This document shows, in pieces, positions 19,177-27,781 of a stretch of DNA of 64,000 nucleotides. Source of the stretch: Rhizobium sp. Q54 (lineage in GTDB: Bacteria; Pseudomonadota; Alphaproteobacteria; Micropepsales; Micropepsaceae); contig CAMAPL010000003.1 of assembly GCA_945860165.1 (NCBI GenBank), positions 62,001-126,000 on the forward strand, in the 5' to 3' direction. The notes under the pieces are model-generated. The model was not told the DNA's origin. It ran no database searches and saw only the letters and a program-made list of their open reading frames with translations. The first letter of the stretch is position 1. Every line of letters starts with the position of its first letter. Made by a program: the position numbers and the translations under genes.

Positions 19177-20304
19177 TCAGCGCGTCGTCTGATACATCTT
19201 GCTGAAACCGTTGCGCATGTTGGTCACGGTGATGCGGCCGGACTTCCACACCTCGGCCATGATGGCATGGCCCATGTCGGGCGGCGCTTCCCAGGGTTTT
19301 GTCGCCACGGCATCAATCGCTGCCTGCGGCGGATTGAGATTGGCGATCATATTCTTGTCCCCGCTCAACTCCGGGAATTTGTAAGACTCGTGCAGCCGCC
19401 AGAAGTCTTGCAGGCTTGGCTGTGCCGTCACGATCTTGATCGCCTCCGGATCGCCGCCCTTCTTGCCGCCATTGGGCATGATCGCCACGTCCGGCATCAC
19501 CGCAGCGACATGCGCCGGATTGTTGGAAACCCTGGCCGAGCCATGCTGGGTGACCAGCAGCAGATTGACCTTGCCCAGCTTGTCGATGGGACAGGCCAAC
19601 ACATACTCCATGTCCCAGGACAGATCGCCGAACTGCGCGATGGTCACATTGCCGTAACGCAGCAGCGACGCCACCGAGCGGCTGTTTTCGTTTTCATTCT
19701 TGTCGATGCCGATAGACAGATTGGTACAGTCCAGATTGACCGCACCGGCGCCCGGCAAGGGCTTTTCGATCGCCTCGCCATTGCTGGCGACAATGGTGTT
19801 GGTCAGCGAGCCGATGCGGATGACGTCGCCCGCCTTGGCGATGATGCGCTTGCTGCCTTTGATCGCTTCGAGATAGCGCGGATATTGCCCGGCCGGCGTA
19901 TTGACCACCCGTTCGGGCGGGGTGCCGGCCGGCAGCTGGTCGCCATTGGCGCCATGATCGATGAAGGTGCCGACCGGAATCTTTTTCGCCAGCGCCGCTG
20001 TGCCGCCGGAATGATCGTCGTGATAGTGCGTCACCAGCACATAATCGAGCTTCTTGATGCCCAGCTTTTTCGCCGCCGCCACAATGCGGTCGGCGGATTC
20101 CTTCGATCCATCCGGCGACGGCATCTGGCCTGAGCCCGCCGGCCAGCCGGTATCGATCAACAACGACTTGCCTTCCGGCGTCAGGAACAGGGTGGCGGCG
20201 CCGCCCTCCACATCAATCACGACGATCTTGAGCGGCTTTTCCTGCGCTGCGGCGGGCGCAGCCAACAGAATTGCGGCGATCAGCGCCTGACGAAAGTGCT
20301 TCAC
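19177..20304 (-). CDS. Secreted metallo-beta-lactamase-fold hydrolase (copy A)
   Basis: This 375-residue protein has a Sec signal peptide (about residues 1-20, ending AAPAAAQ) and an MBL fold related to the ComEC/Rec2 hydrolase domain. The metal motif is HYHDDHSGG (H93, H95, D97, H98), preceded by SLLIDTGWP. The start overlaps the stop of the paralogue immediately upstream (ATGA). It should act in the periplasm or outside the cell. The substrate is unknown; the ComEC-like fold suggests a phosphodiester or lactone, but that is inference. Confidence 0.88.
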   Translation of the reverse strand: MKHFRQALIAAILLAAPAAAQEKPLKIVVIDVEGGAATLFLTPEGKSLLIDTGWPAGSGQMPSPDGSKESADRIVAAAKKLGIKKLDYVLVTHYHDDHSGGTAALAKKIPVGTFIDHGANGDQLPAGTPPERVVNTPAGQYPRYLEAIKGSKRIIAKAGDVIRIGSLTNTIVASNGEAIEKPLPGAGAVNLDCTNLSIGIDKNENENSRSVASLLRYGNVTIAQFGDLSWDMEYVLACPIDKLGKVNLLLVTQHGSARVSNNPAHVAAVMPDVAIMPNGGKKGGDPEAIKIVTAQPSLQDFWRLHESYKFPELSGDKNMIANLNPPQAAIDAVATKPWEAPPDMGHAIMAEVWKSGRITVTNMRNGFSKMYQTTR

Positions 20305-21401
20305 TGGGCCTGATAGCTCTTGTTGAAGCCATTGCGCTCATTGATCACGGTGATCTTGCCGCCCTTTTCAATGCGCAGCCGAAGACCCCAGAACTTGTCC
20401 CTGGTCAGGTCCGCATCTTCGTTGGCGATCAATTGGGGATCGCCGTTCACATCCGGGTTGGGGGTGGAATAGTGCAGCTTCCACAGATCCTGGTGGCGCG
20501 GCGAGCCCTGGATCGTCTTGACCCGCGCCGGATCGGCGCCCTTGCGCGCGCCATTGCCCATGATGGTCACGATGGGCGCCATCGCATTCACCGAGGCCGG
20601 ACTGCCCGACAGCGCCGTGCCGTGATGAGTGGCCAGATACACATCCACCTTGCCGACCTTGTTGGTGGGACAGAACAGGTCCTTTTCCCGGTCCCAGGTC
20701 AGGTCGCCAAATGCCGCGATCTTCACCTTGCCCCAGGTGATCAGCGAACTGGTGGAGCGGGCATTTTCCTCGCCGCCGATCTGGGACATGCTTTCCATGC
20801 CGGCACAGGAGGGATTGTCTTCGCCGGCCCCGCGCAGCGGCTTTTCCAGCGGCTTGCCGTCGGCCATGACAATGGTGACGGTCATGCCGCCGATCCGGAA
20901 CACATCGCCCGCCTTGGCGATAATGCGGCGTTTGTTGCCAATCAATTCGACATAACGGTTGTAGCCGGCGGCGGAGGAGCCGGGCGGCGGATTCTTCAGA
21001 TCGATCTGCGGCGCGCCCGGCTGGGTGGAAGCGGTGGTCTCGCGGTTCTCGCCATGATCGATGAAGGTGTCGATCGGCATGCGCGCCAGCAATCCCTCCA
21101 ACCCGCCGATATGGTCGCCGTGATAGTGGGTGGTCAGCAGGTAATCAATTTTCTTGAGGCCCAGCGCTGTGGCGGCGGCGGAGATGCGGGCCGAGCTGGG
21201 TGTGTTGCCGGTGGCCTTGCTCACTTCCGGATTGCCGGTGTCGATCAGCAGCGATTTTCCATCCGGGGTAACGAAAAGTGTGCCGCCACCGCCTTCAACA
21301 TCGATGGACACCATCTGCAGGGCATCGTCTTTCGCCAGTGCGGGACCCGCAGCGGCGACAAGAGCGGCAAGCGAAACAGATTTCACGACAGTGCGCAGCA
21401 C
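20301..21401 (-). CDS. Secreted metallo-beta-lactamase-fold hydrolase (copy B)
   Basis: This 366-residue paralogue of the next gene shares VIDVEGG-like and LLIDTG motifs and carries HYHGDHIGG. The GTG at 21401 is chosen as start because GGGGAGG lies five bases before it and the protein then begins directly with a signal peptide (LRTVVKSVSLAALVAAAGPALA). The frame is open to a GTG at 21431, which would put the ribosome site inside the gene. Copies A and B appear to be a local tandem duplication that has diverged considerably. Confidence 0.86.
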   Translation of the reverse strand: MLRTVVKSVSLAALVAAAGPALAKDDALQMVSIDVEGGGGTLFVTPDGKSLLIDTGNPEVSKATGNTPSSARISAAATALGLKKIDYLLTTHYHGDHIGGLEGLLARMPIDTFIDHGENRETTASTQPGAPQIDLKNPPPGSSAAGYNRYVELIGNKRRIIAKAGDVFRIGGMTVTIVMADGKPLEKPLRGAGEDNPSCAGMESMSQIGGEENARSTSSLITWGKVKIAAFGDLTWDREKDLFCPTNKVGKVDVYLATHHGTALSGSPASVNAMAPIVTIMGNGARKGADPARVKTIQGSPRHQDLWKLHYSTPNPDVNGDPQLIANEDADLTRDKFWGLRLRIEKGGKITVINERNGFNKSYQAQ

Positions 21402-21466
21402 AAAGGCCTCCCCGAATTGTTTGCGCGACACTAGAGCTTTTGCGCCGGGGCCGCTAGACTTGCGCC

Positions 21467-22360
21467 ATGATGCCTATCACCGGAAAAGCACACGATCTGG
21501 GCGACGGATTCTTCGTCACCCGCCTCCTGCCGCAGATAGCGCGGCGCAGCATCGGCCCCTTCGTATTTTTTGATTATTTCGGGCCGGTGGAGTTCGCGCC
21601 CGGCAAGAGCATCGATGTGCGCCCGCATCCCCATATCGGGCTGGCCACCATCACCTATCTGTTCGACGGCTCGCAGATGCATCGCGACACGTTGGGATCG
21701 GTGCAGGAAATCAAGCCCGGCGACGTCAACTGGATGACGGCGGGCCGCGGCATCGCCCATTCCGAGGGCACCGGCGATGCGGTGCGCGCCTCGGGTCACC
21801 GGATGCACGGGATTCAAAGCTGGATCGGCCTGCCCCAGGCCGACGAGGAAGCGCCGCCGCATTTCCAGCATTTCGGTGTTGCCGATCTTCCCGAACGCGA
21901 GGAGCAAGGCGTCACCTTGCGGCTGATCGCGGGCGAGGCGTTCGGGCTGAAAGCGCCGGTGAAGGTGTTCTCCCTCATCTTCTATGCCGATGCGCGCTTC
22001 GAAGCCGGCGGGGCCCTGCACTATCCCGCCGACCACGACGAACGCGCCCTGCTGATCATCGAGGGCGAAATCCAGATCGGCGGCGACGGCCAGGAGCCCG
22101 AAACACATGGCCCCGGCGCCATGCTGGCGCTGGAAGCCGGCGAGGAAGTCACGCTCTATGCCGATGCGCCGGCCCGGGTGATGCTGCTGGGCGGCGCGGC
22201 GCTGGATGGCCCCCGCCATATCTGGTGGAATTTCGTCTCGTCCTCGAAGGACCGGATCGAGCGCGCCAAGCAGGAATGGGAGGACGGCACCTTCGGCACC
22301 ATTCCCGGCGACGACAAGGAATTCATCCCGCTTCCGCAGCCCAGACAGGACAAGCCATGA
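21467..22360 (+). CDS. Pirin family protein
   Basis: This 297-residue double-cupin protein has the pirin metal-site pattern VRPHPHIGLATITYLFDG and the N-terminal cupin motif MTAGRGIAHSEG. Bacterial pirins include quercetin dioxygenases and metabolic regulators; the role here is not known. The stop codon overlaps the start of the aldo/keto reductase gene (ATGA), so the two are cotranscribed. Confidence 0.92.
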   Translation: MMPITGKAHDLGDGFFVTRLLPQIARRSIGPFVFFDYFGPVEFAPGKSIDVRPHPHIGLATITYLFDGSQMHRDTLGSVQEIKPGDVNWMTAGRGIAHSEGTGDAVRASGHRMHGIQSWIGLPQADEEAPPHFQHFGVADLPEREEQGVTLRLIAGEAFGLKAPVKVFSLIFYADARFEAGGALHYPADHDERALLIIEGEIQIGGDGQEPETHGPGAMLALEAGEEVTLYADAPARVMLLGGAALDGPRHIWWNFVSSSKDRIERAKQEWEDGTFGTIPGDDKEFIPLPQPRQDKP

Positions 22361-23433
22361 AGTTCAATCGCCTCGGCCAGACCGGCCTGTTCGTTTCCGA
22401 ATTGTGCATGGGGACCTGGGGCTTCTCGGGCCGCAACTATTTCGGCGGCGCCATTGGCACGCTGAGCCAGAAGGACGCCACCCGTTTCATCGGGCGCGCG
22501 CTGGAGGCGCGCATCAATTTCATAGACACGGCCAATGTCTATTCCTATGGCGATTCCGAATTGATGACCGGACAGGCGCTGAAGGAGCTGGGCGTAAAGC
22601 GCAGCGACGTGGTTCTGGCCACCAAGGTGTTTGGCCGCATGGCGCCCGGGCCCAACGACATGGGCGCCAGCCGCGGCCATATCATGGACAGCGTCGCTGC
22701 GAGCCTGGAACGGCTGCAGACCGATCATATCGATCTCTATCAGATCCATCATTCCGATCCCGTCACCCCGCTGGACGAGACCATGCGCGCGCTGGACGAC
22801 CTCGTGCGTCAGGGGATGGTCCGTTATGTCGGCGTTTCCAACTGGGAGGCCTGGAAGATCATGAAGGCCAACGGCATCGCCGAACATCACGGCCTGACGC
22901 GGGTGGAAACCAACCAGGTCTATTATTCCATTGCGGGGCGCGACATTGAGCAGGAGATGGTGCCGCTGATGCAGGACCAGAATGTCGGCTGCCTGGTCTG
23001 GAGCCCGTTGGCGGGCGGTTACATGGCTGGCAAGTACACGCCCGACGGCGATGCGAAGATCGAGCCGGGCCGCCGCGCCAACTTCGATTTCCCGCCCATC
23101 GACAAGGACAAGGCCGACAGGACGGTTATCGCCATGCGCGAGATCGCAAAAAAATACGGCGTCTCGGTGGCGTGTGTCGGACTGACCTGGGTGCGGCAGA
23201 AACCGTTCATCACTTCCACCATCATCGGGGCAACGACGATAGAGCAGCTGAACGACAATCTGGCTTCGGTCAACTTCACTTTGTCGCCGGAGGAAATAGC
23301 CAAGCTGGACGAGATCAGCGCCGACCGGACGAACTATCCCTACTGGATGATCAGCCGCAACAACGCCACTCGCATTCCCACTGGCGAGCCGGTGCCGATG
23401 GGCGGCATCGTTCCGCCGCCGGCGAAATCCTAG
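22357..23433 (+). CDS. Aldo/keto reductase
   Basis: This 358-residue NADPH-dependent oxidoreductase has a TIM-barrel fold. It contains LGQTGLFVSELCMGTW at the N-terminus, FIDTANVYSYGDSE (catalytic Asp and Tyr), VVLATKVFG (catalytic Lys), IDLYQIHHSD (catalytic His region) and the C-terminal cofactor segment TIIGATTIEQLNDNL. It resembles the YajO/voltage-gated potassium channel beta-subunit-like group. The start at 22357 overlaps the pirin stop. The substrate is unknown. Confidence 0.93.
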   Translation: MKFNRLGQTGLFVSELCMGTWGFSGRNYFGGAIGTLSQKDATRFIGRALEARINFIDTANVYSYGDSELMTGQALKELGVKRSDVVLATKVFGRMAPGPNDMGASRGHIMDSVAASLERLQTDHIDLYQIHHSDPVTPLDETMRALDDLVRQGMVRYVGVSNWEAWKIMKANGIAEHHGLTRVETNQVYYSIAGRDIEQEMVPLMQDQNVGCLVWSPLAGGYMAGKYTPDGDAKIEPGRRANFDFPPIDKDKADRTVIAMREIAKKYGVSVACVGLTWVRQKPFITSTIIGATTIEQLNDNLASVNFTLSPEEIAKLDEISADRTNYPYWMISRNNATRIPTGEPVPMGGIVPPPAKS

Positions 23434-23478
23434 CGCTTCTTGTCATGCCCCCCTTCGCGGGCCATGGCAATTCTTTTG

Positions 23479-24843
23479 TTAGAGAAAATTGTATTCCGTG
23501 AATAACGGGGTGAGGTCCCTGCCCCACACGCCATAATAGTTCTTAAGCATCTCTTCCGACCGGGTGTAACCGCGGTTCGCCAGCTCGCGCACCGGGTTGA
23601 GGAATCCGTCCTCGCTCATACCGCCGCCGTCCAGTTCGGCGCGGCGCTTGAGACCGGCGGCGGAAATTTCCAGGATGCGGTGGGACAGTTCGTGCACGGT
23701 CGCCCTGCGGAACGGGGTCTTGAAGCCCTGCTTGCCGACGCCGTCGCGCATCGCCTGGCGCTCTTCCGCCGTCCAGTCCTTGACCAGGTCCCAGGCGGCA
23801 TCCAGCGCCACACTGTCATATAGAAGCCCGACCCACAGCGCGGGCATGCCGCAGATGCGCCGCCACAACCCGCCATCGGTACCGCGCATTTCCAGAAAGC
23901 TTTTCAGCCGCACTTCGGGAAAGATGGTGGTGAGGTGATCGGCCCAGTCGCTCATCATCGGCGTCAGATGGGAGACTTCGGGAATTTCGCGCGCCAGAAA
24001 TTTGCGGAAACTCTTGCCCGCCATGTCGATATATTTGCCGTCGCGATAGAGGAAATACATCGGCACATCGAGCGCATAATCGACATAACGCTCGAACGAC
24101 ATACCCTCGTCGAACACCCAGGGCAGCATGCCGGAGCGCGCATTGTCGACATCGGTCCAGACTTGGGCGCGGTAGGACAGGAAGCCGCTGGGGCGTCCCT
24201 CGCGGAACGGCGAATTGGCGAACAGCGCAGTGGTGACAGGCTGCAACGCCAGCCCGACGCGGAATTTCTTCACCATGTCGGCTTCGGATTCGAAATCCAA
24301 ATTCACCTGCACGGTGCAGGTGCGGAACATCATGTCGAGCCCATAGCCACCGACCTTGGGCATATACTCGCTCATGATCTTGTAGCGGCCCTTGGGCATC
24401 ACTGGCGTTTCCGCCAGGGTCCAGCTGGGCGCAAAACCGAAGCCCAACACGCCGACACCGATTTCACTGGCGACCTCGCGGGTCTGTTCCAGGTGAAGGC
24501 TCACCTCGGCGCAGGTCTCATGCACGGTTTTCACCGCCGCGCCGGAAAGTTCGAACTGGCCGCCCGGCTCCAGGCTCAGCGAGGCGCCGGCCTGGGTCAG
24601 GCCGATAATGTGCTCACCTTCGCGCACAGGCTGCCAGCCGAAACGCTGCATGCCTTCCAGCAACTGGCGAATGCCGGGCTTGCCGTCATAGGAGACCGGC
24701 TTGTGGGTCTTGAGGTCGTAAACGAATTTTTCGTGCTCGGTGCCGATGCGCCAGTCGGCTGCGGGCCGGCACCCTTTGGAGAGATGACGAACCAGATCGT
24801 CACGGCTTTGAATTTCGCCGCTGGCGGACTGCGGAATGGACAT
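23479..24843 (-). CDS. gshA: Glutamate-cysteine ligase, plant type
   Basis: This 454-residue ATP-dependent enzyme makes gamma-glutamylcysteine, the first step of glutathione synthesis. The protein matches the plant/alphaproteobacterial class: GTEHEKFVYDL near residue 35, SLEPGGQFELSGA, and MMFRTCTVQVNLDFESEADMV. The N-terminal ATG at 24843 gives the normal start MSIPQSASGEIQSRDDLV; an extension upstream would run into the rsmE end. Its position after rsmE is common in alphaproteobacteria. Confidence 0.93.
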   Translation of the reverse strand: MSIPQSASGEIQSRDDLVRHLSKGCRPAADWRIGTEHEKFVYDLKTHKPVSYDGKPGIRQLLEGMQRFGWQPVREGEHIIGLTQAGASLSLEPGGQFELSGAAVKTVHETCAEVSLHLEQTREVASEIGVGVLGFGFAPSWTLAETPVMPKGRYKIMSEYMPKVGGYGLDMMFRTCTVQVNLDFESEADMVKKFRVGLALQPVTTALFANSPFREGRPSGFLSYRAQVWTDVDNARSGMLPWVFDEGMSFERYVDYALDVPMYFLYRDGKYIDMAGKSFRKFLAREIPEVSHLTPMMSDWADHLTTIFPEVRLKSFLEMRGTDGGLWRRICGMPALWVGLLYDSVALDAAWDLVKDWTAEERQAMRDGVGKQGFKTPFRRATVHELSHRILEISAAGLKRRAELDGGGMSEDGFLNPVRELANRGYTRSEEMLKNYYGVWGRDLTPLFTEYNFL

Positions 24844-24910
24844 GAAAAGGACCCTCAGACAGGTACTTAAGGACGGTAATTGGCAGGCGCAAGGGGGCGG
24901 AAAACCGGGG

Positions 24911-25675
24911 TCAGGAAAAGTCGCCCGCCACCGCCTGCCAAATCGCCAGCGCCGCAAGGGCGGCGGTGTCGGCGCGCAGGATGCGCGGGCCCAATGTCAC
25001 CGGCAATACGAACGGCAAAGCGCGCAAGGCCGCACGCTCGGCGGGATCGAAGCCGCCTTCAGGCCCGGTGAGAATGGCAGTAGGCCCACCGCGGCTTTCG
25101 CGCGCCGCCTGTGTCATCGCCTTGGCGTCCCCGCCCTCGTCGCAGAACAGCAGCCGCCGGTCCGTCGGCCAGGATACCAGCAATTTTTCCAGGCTGACGG
25201 CGGTACGGATTTCCGGCACCGACAGACGCCCGGACTGTTCTGCGGCTTCGATGGCATTGGCCGCCATGCGCTCTTCATTGATGCGGGCAACGATGGTGCG
25301 GCGGGTGAAGACCGGCTGCAGAACCGAAACGCCCAGCTCCGCCGCCTTCTGCACCAGATAGTCGGAAGGCGTCTTTTTTACGGGCGCAAAGGCCAGCCAG
25401 ATATCCGGTGTGCCGTGTTGCGCTTGTGTCTGTTTCAGGCATGTCGCGGTCACGCCGCGCTTGGCGGCGGCGGTGATTTCCCCCAGCCATTCGCCGTCGC
25501 GGCCATTGAACAGCGACACCAGGCTCCCGGCTTTGGCCCGCAGCACATGCAACAGGTAATGCGTCTGGCCCTCGTCCAGCGTGACCGCCACGTCTTCGCC
25601 CAAATCGTCCGTCACATAAAGCCGGGCTTTGCCGCCCGTTTCTGCCAACTCCGGTTCATTTAATTCGTCGGTCAT
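24911..25675 (-). CDS. rsmE: 16S rRNA m3U1498 methyltransferase
   Basis: This 254-residue SPOUT-class methyltransferase methylates N3 of U1498 in 16S rRNA. It has an N-terminal PUA-like domain (HYLLHVLRAKAGSLVSLFNG) and a C-terminal knot with ILTGPEGGFDPAERAAL and VTLGPRILRADTAALAAL, both RsmE hallmarks. ATG 25675 is taken as start. ubiA begins on the other strand within about 20 bases, so the two share a very small divergent promoter region. Confidence 0.95.
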   Translation of the reverse strand: MTDELNEPELAETGGKARLYVTDDLGEDVAVTLDEGQTHYLLHVLRAKAGSLVSLFNGRDGEWLGEITAAAKRGVTATCLKQTQAQHGTPDIWLAFAPVKKTPSDYLVQKAAELGVSVLQPVFTRRTIVARINEERMAANAIEAAEQSGRLSVPEIRTAVSLEKLLVSWPTDRRLLFCDEGGDAKAMTQAARESRGGPTAILTGPEGGFDPAERAALRALPFVLPVTLGPRILRADTAALAALAIWQAVAGDFS

Positions 25676-25691
25676 GCCACAATTCACCCTG

Positions 25692-26642
25692 ATGCCCACA
25701 TCTAATCAAATGAAATCGCAAGCCGCGCCCGCCGACGCCCTGCCAGGCAGCTGGATGGCGCACATGTCGCCGCGCCTGCGGCCCTGGCTGCAGCTGGTGC
25801 GGCTGGACCGCCCCGTCGGCACCTGGCTGCTGTTCTGGCCCTGCGTCTTCGGCCTGGCGCTGGGCGCAGCTGCCGACGAACGCCGCTTCCTGGAATGGCG
25901 CGACTTCTATTATGTGATCCTGTTCGGAATCGGCGCGCTGGTGATGCGCGGTGCGGGCTGCACCTTCAACGACATCATCGACCGCGACATCGACGCGCAG
26001 GTTGCGCGCACCCGCAGCCGTCCCATTCCCTCCGGCGCCATCACGCCGAAACAGGCGCTGGCCTTCCTGGCGGCGCAGTGCCTGGTAGGGCTAGCCATCC
26101 TGCTGCAACTGAACTGGTTCGCCGTGGCGCTGGGCGCGGCGTCGCTGCTGCTGGTCGTCGCCTATCCCTTCATGAAACGCATCACTTGGTTGCCGCAGGC
26201 CTGGCTGGGACTGACTTTCAACTGGGGCGCGCTGCTGGGATTCGCTGCCCAGACCAGCCGGCTCGATATCGGCGCCCTGCTGCTCTATGCTGGCCTGATC
26301 TTCTGGACCATGGGCTACGACACCATCTACGCCCATCAGGACAAGGACGATGACGAACTGATCGGCGTCAAATCCACCGCCCTTCTATTCGGCGCGGACT
26401 CGCGCAAATGGATTTTGCGCTTCTATGCCGTCGCCTTCACCCTGATCCTGGCGGCGGGCTTTACCGAACATACCGGCTGGCCGTTCGCCTTTGTCATGCT
26501 GGCGGCGGGCGCGCATCTGCTGTGGCAGGTCAAAAGGCTGAACATCGACAGCACCGAAAATTGCCTGGCGGTGTTTCGTTCCAACAGAGACACCGGGGCG
26601 CTGATAGCGCTGGCCTTCGCCCTGGCAAGCTGGCTCGGATAA
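25692..26642 (+). CDS. ubiA: 4-hydroxybenzoate polyprenyltransferase
   Basis: This is a roughly 316-residue membrane prenyltransferase that attaches the polyprenyl tail to 4-hydroxybenzoate in ubiquinone synthesis. The first Asp motif is in GCTFNDIIDRDIDAQVARTRSRPIP and the second in MGYDTIYAHQDKDDDELIG. Eight to nine helices are predicted. The start is uncertain: ATG codons at 25674, 25692 and 25710 are all in frame; 25692 avoids overlap with divergent rsmE. A UbiD-family gene lies at 29238. Confidence 0.94.
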   Translation: MPTSNQMKSQAAPADALPGSWMAHMSPRLRPWLQLVRLDRPVGTWLLFWPCVFGLALGAAADERRFLEWRDFYYVILFGIGALVMRGAGCTFNDIIDRDIDAQVARTRSRPIPSGAITPKQALAFLAAQCLVGLAILLQLNWFAVALGAASLLLVVAYPFMKRITWLPQAWLGLTFNWGALLGFAAQTSRLDIGALLLYAGLIFWTMGYDTIYAHQDKDDDELIGVKSTALLFGADSRKWILRFYAVAFTLILAAGFTEHTGWPFAFVMLAAGAHLLWQVKRLNIDSTENCLAVFRSNRDTGALIALAFALASWLG

Positions 26643-26651
26643 AACAAAAGT

Positions 26652-26966
26652 CTAGAACGCGATCTTGCCGATCAACATTTCCCAGAACATACGTCCGTCA
26701 CCCATCAGGCTGTAGAGCGGATGTTTGAATGTCGCAGGCCGGTTCTTCTCGAACTGGAAATGCGCGAACCAGGCAAAGCCATAGCCGAAGACAAGCGCCA
26801 GGATCAGCCAGGAGAAATCAGCTGTCATCACCAACTCCAGAAGACACAGCAGGGCCAGCGACGTCCCGACAAAATGCAGCCTGCGCGCGGTGCGGTTGGC
26901 GTGTTCGCTCAAATAAAAAACATAGAATTCGGCAAAATTTCGATAACAGGGGGCGGGATCACTCAT
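26652..26966 (-). CDS. DUF962 (Mpo1-like) membrane protein
   Basis: This 104-residue protein has YRNFAEFYVFYLSEHANRTARRLHFVGTS and FAWFAHFQFEKNRPATFKHP, both typical of the DUF962/Mpo1 family, and two membrane helices. The conserved His residues in EHANRTARRLH and FAHF fit the Mpo1-type iron dioxygenases that shorten 2-hydroxy fatty acids; activity in this protein is inference. Its ATG lies inside one arm of a perfect palindrome (26961-26989) shared with the divergent leader ORF. Confidence 0.88.
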   Translation of the reverse strand: MSDPAPCYRNFAEFYVFYLSEHANRTARRLHFVGTSLALLCLLELVMTADFSWLILALVFGYGFAWFAHFQFEKNRPATFKHPLYSLMGDGRMFWEMLIGKIAF

Positions 26967-26989
26967 GGGCGCATTCTGCGCCCATGAGT
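26961..26989. repeat. Perfect inverted repeat carrying divergent start codons
   Basis: There are two perfect 12-base arms (ACTCATGGGCGC and its complement) separated by the 5-base loop ATTCT. The left arm contains the start codon of the DUF962 gene on the minus strand; the right arm contains the start codon of a 21-codon ORF on the plus strand. Both ORFs therefore begin ATGAGT. It could be a protein-binding site or a transcript hairpin that hides the starts. Confidence 0.7.
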
Positions 26990-27049
26990 GCGGCTTGCCA
27001 ACCGTGCCAATGCGGCTACATGGTCGCCGCGATGAGCGCCCCGACATGA
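26984..27049 (+). CDS. Short Cys-rich leader ORF coupled to methyltransferase
   Basis: This is a 21-residue ORF, MSAACQPCQCGYMVAAMSAPT, with a Cys-x2-Cys-x-Cys pattern. Its TGA overlaps the ATG of the methyltransferase (ATGA at 27046-27049). It starts inside a perfect palindrome. It may be a real leader peptide that couples translation or a small metal-binding peptide. Chance cannot be excluded from one genome, because the ORF is very short. Confidence 0.35.
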   Translation: MSAACQPCQCGYMVAAMSAPT

Positions 27050-27675
27050 ACCCCGAAGCGTTTATCCGCGCAAATGCCGCTTTACTCGCGCCGCCGCTAG
27101 TGCCGGAGATCAAGCTGTACCTGGCCACCGAAGTCGTGCCGCTGTGGCGGGCGACGGAAGACGAACTGGCGAAGATCGGCGTGCCGCCGCCCTATTGGGC
27201 CTTCGCCTGGGCGGGCGGACAGGCGTTGGCGCGCTACATCCTCGACAATCCCGCACTGGTTAGCAACAAGATGGTTCTGGACATCGGCTCGGGCTCGGGC
27301 CTAGTGGCGCTGGCCGCTGCCAAAGCCGGTGCGACCCAGGTGCTGGCGGCAGACATAGATGCGTTTTCCTGCGCTGCCATCGGGCTTAACGCGGCCGCCA
27401 ACCAGCTCGATATCGCGGTGACGCAGGAAGACATCATCGGCCAGCACAGCGCGTGGGACGTGATTCTGGTAGGCGATCTTTTCTACGAACGCCCGCTGGC
27501 GGAGCGGCTGCTGGCCTGGCTTGCCCCCTTGAAGGCGACGGCGCTGCTGGGTGATCCGGGCCGCAGCTATTTTCCCAAACATGGCGTGGAGAAGCTGGCG
27601 ATCTATACCGTGCAGACCACGCGCGATCTGGAAGATCGCGAAATCCGCGAGACCGGTGTCTATCGCCTAGTCTAG
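27046..27675 (+). CDS. Class I SAM-dependent methyltransferase, ETFB-lysine methyltransferase-like
   Basis: This 209-residue methyltransferase contains the SAM-binding motif VLDIGSGSGLVALAAAKAG, then AADIDAFSCAAIGLNAAAN, and the post-II motif ILVGDLFYERPLAERLLAWL. The N-terminal half (PPPYWAFAWAGGQALARYI) matches the protein-lysine methyltransferases related to human ETFBKMT and to PrmA, so a protein substrate such as electron-transfer flavoprotein is plausible. ATG 27046 overlaps the stop of the short upstream ORF. Confidence 0.87.
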   Translation: MNPEAFIRANAALLAPPLVPEIKLYLATEVVPLWRATEDELAKIGVPPPYWAFAWAGGQALARYILDNPALVSNKMVLDIGSGSGLVALAAAKAGATQVLAADIDAFSCAAIGLNAAANQLDIAVTQEDIIGQHSAWDVILVGDLFYERPLAERLLAWLAPLKATALLGDPGRSYFPKHGVEKLAIYTVQTTRDLEDREIRETGVYRLV

Positions 27676-27781
27676 AATCGCATCAGCCGCCGCACCAAGT
27701 TGCCCGATTCTGGACGGGAATATTCCCTAGGCGAATTCTCCGCACTCTGCCAAAGTCGCACGGCTGGCACTGGTGGAATGC

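Noticed and set aside
23434-23478. Possible third copy of the palindromic repeat (GTCATGCC...GGCCATGGCA)
   Set aside because: Only about 25 bases are vaguely palindromic and the characteristic ends are missing.
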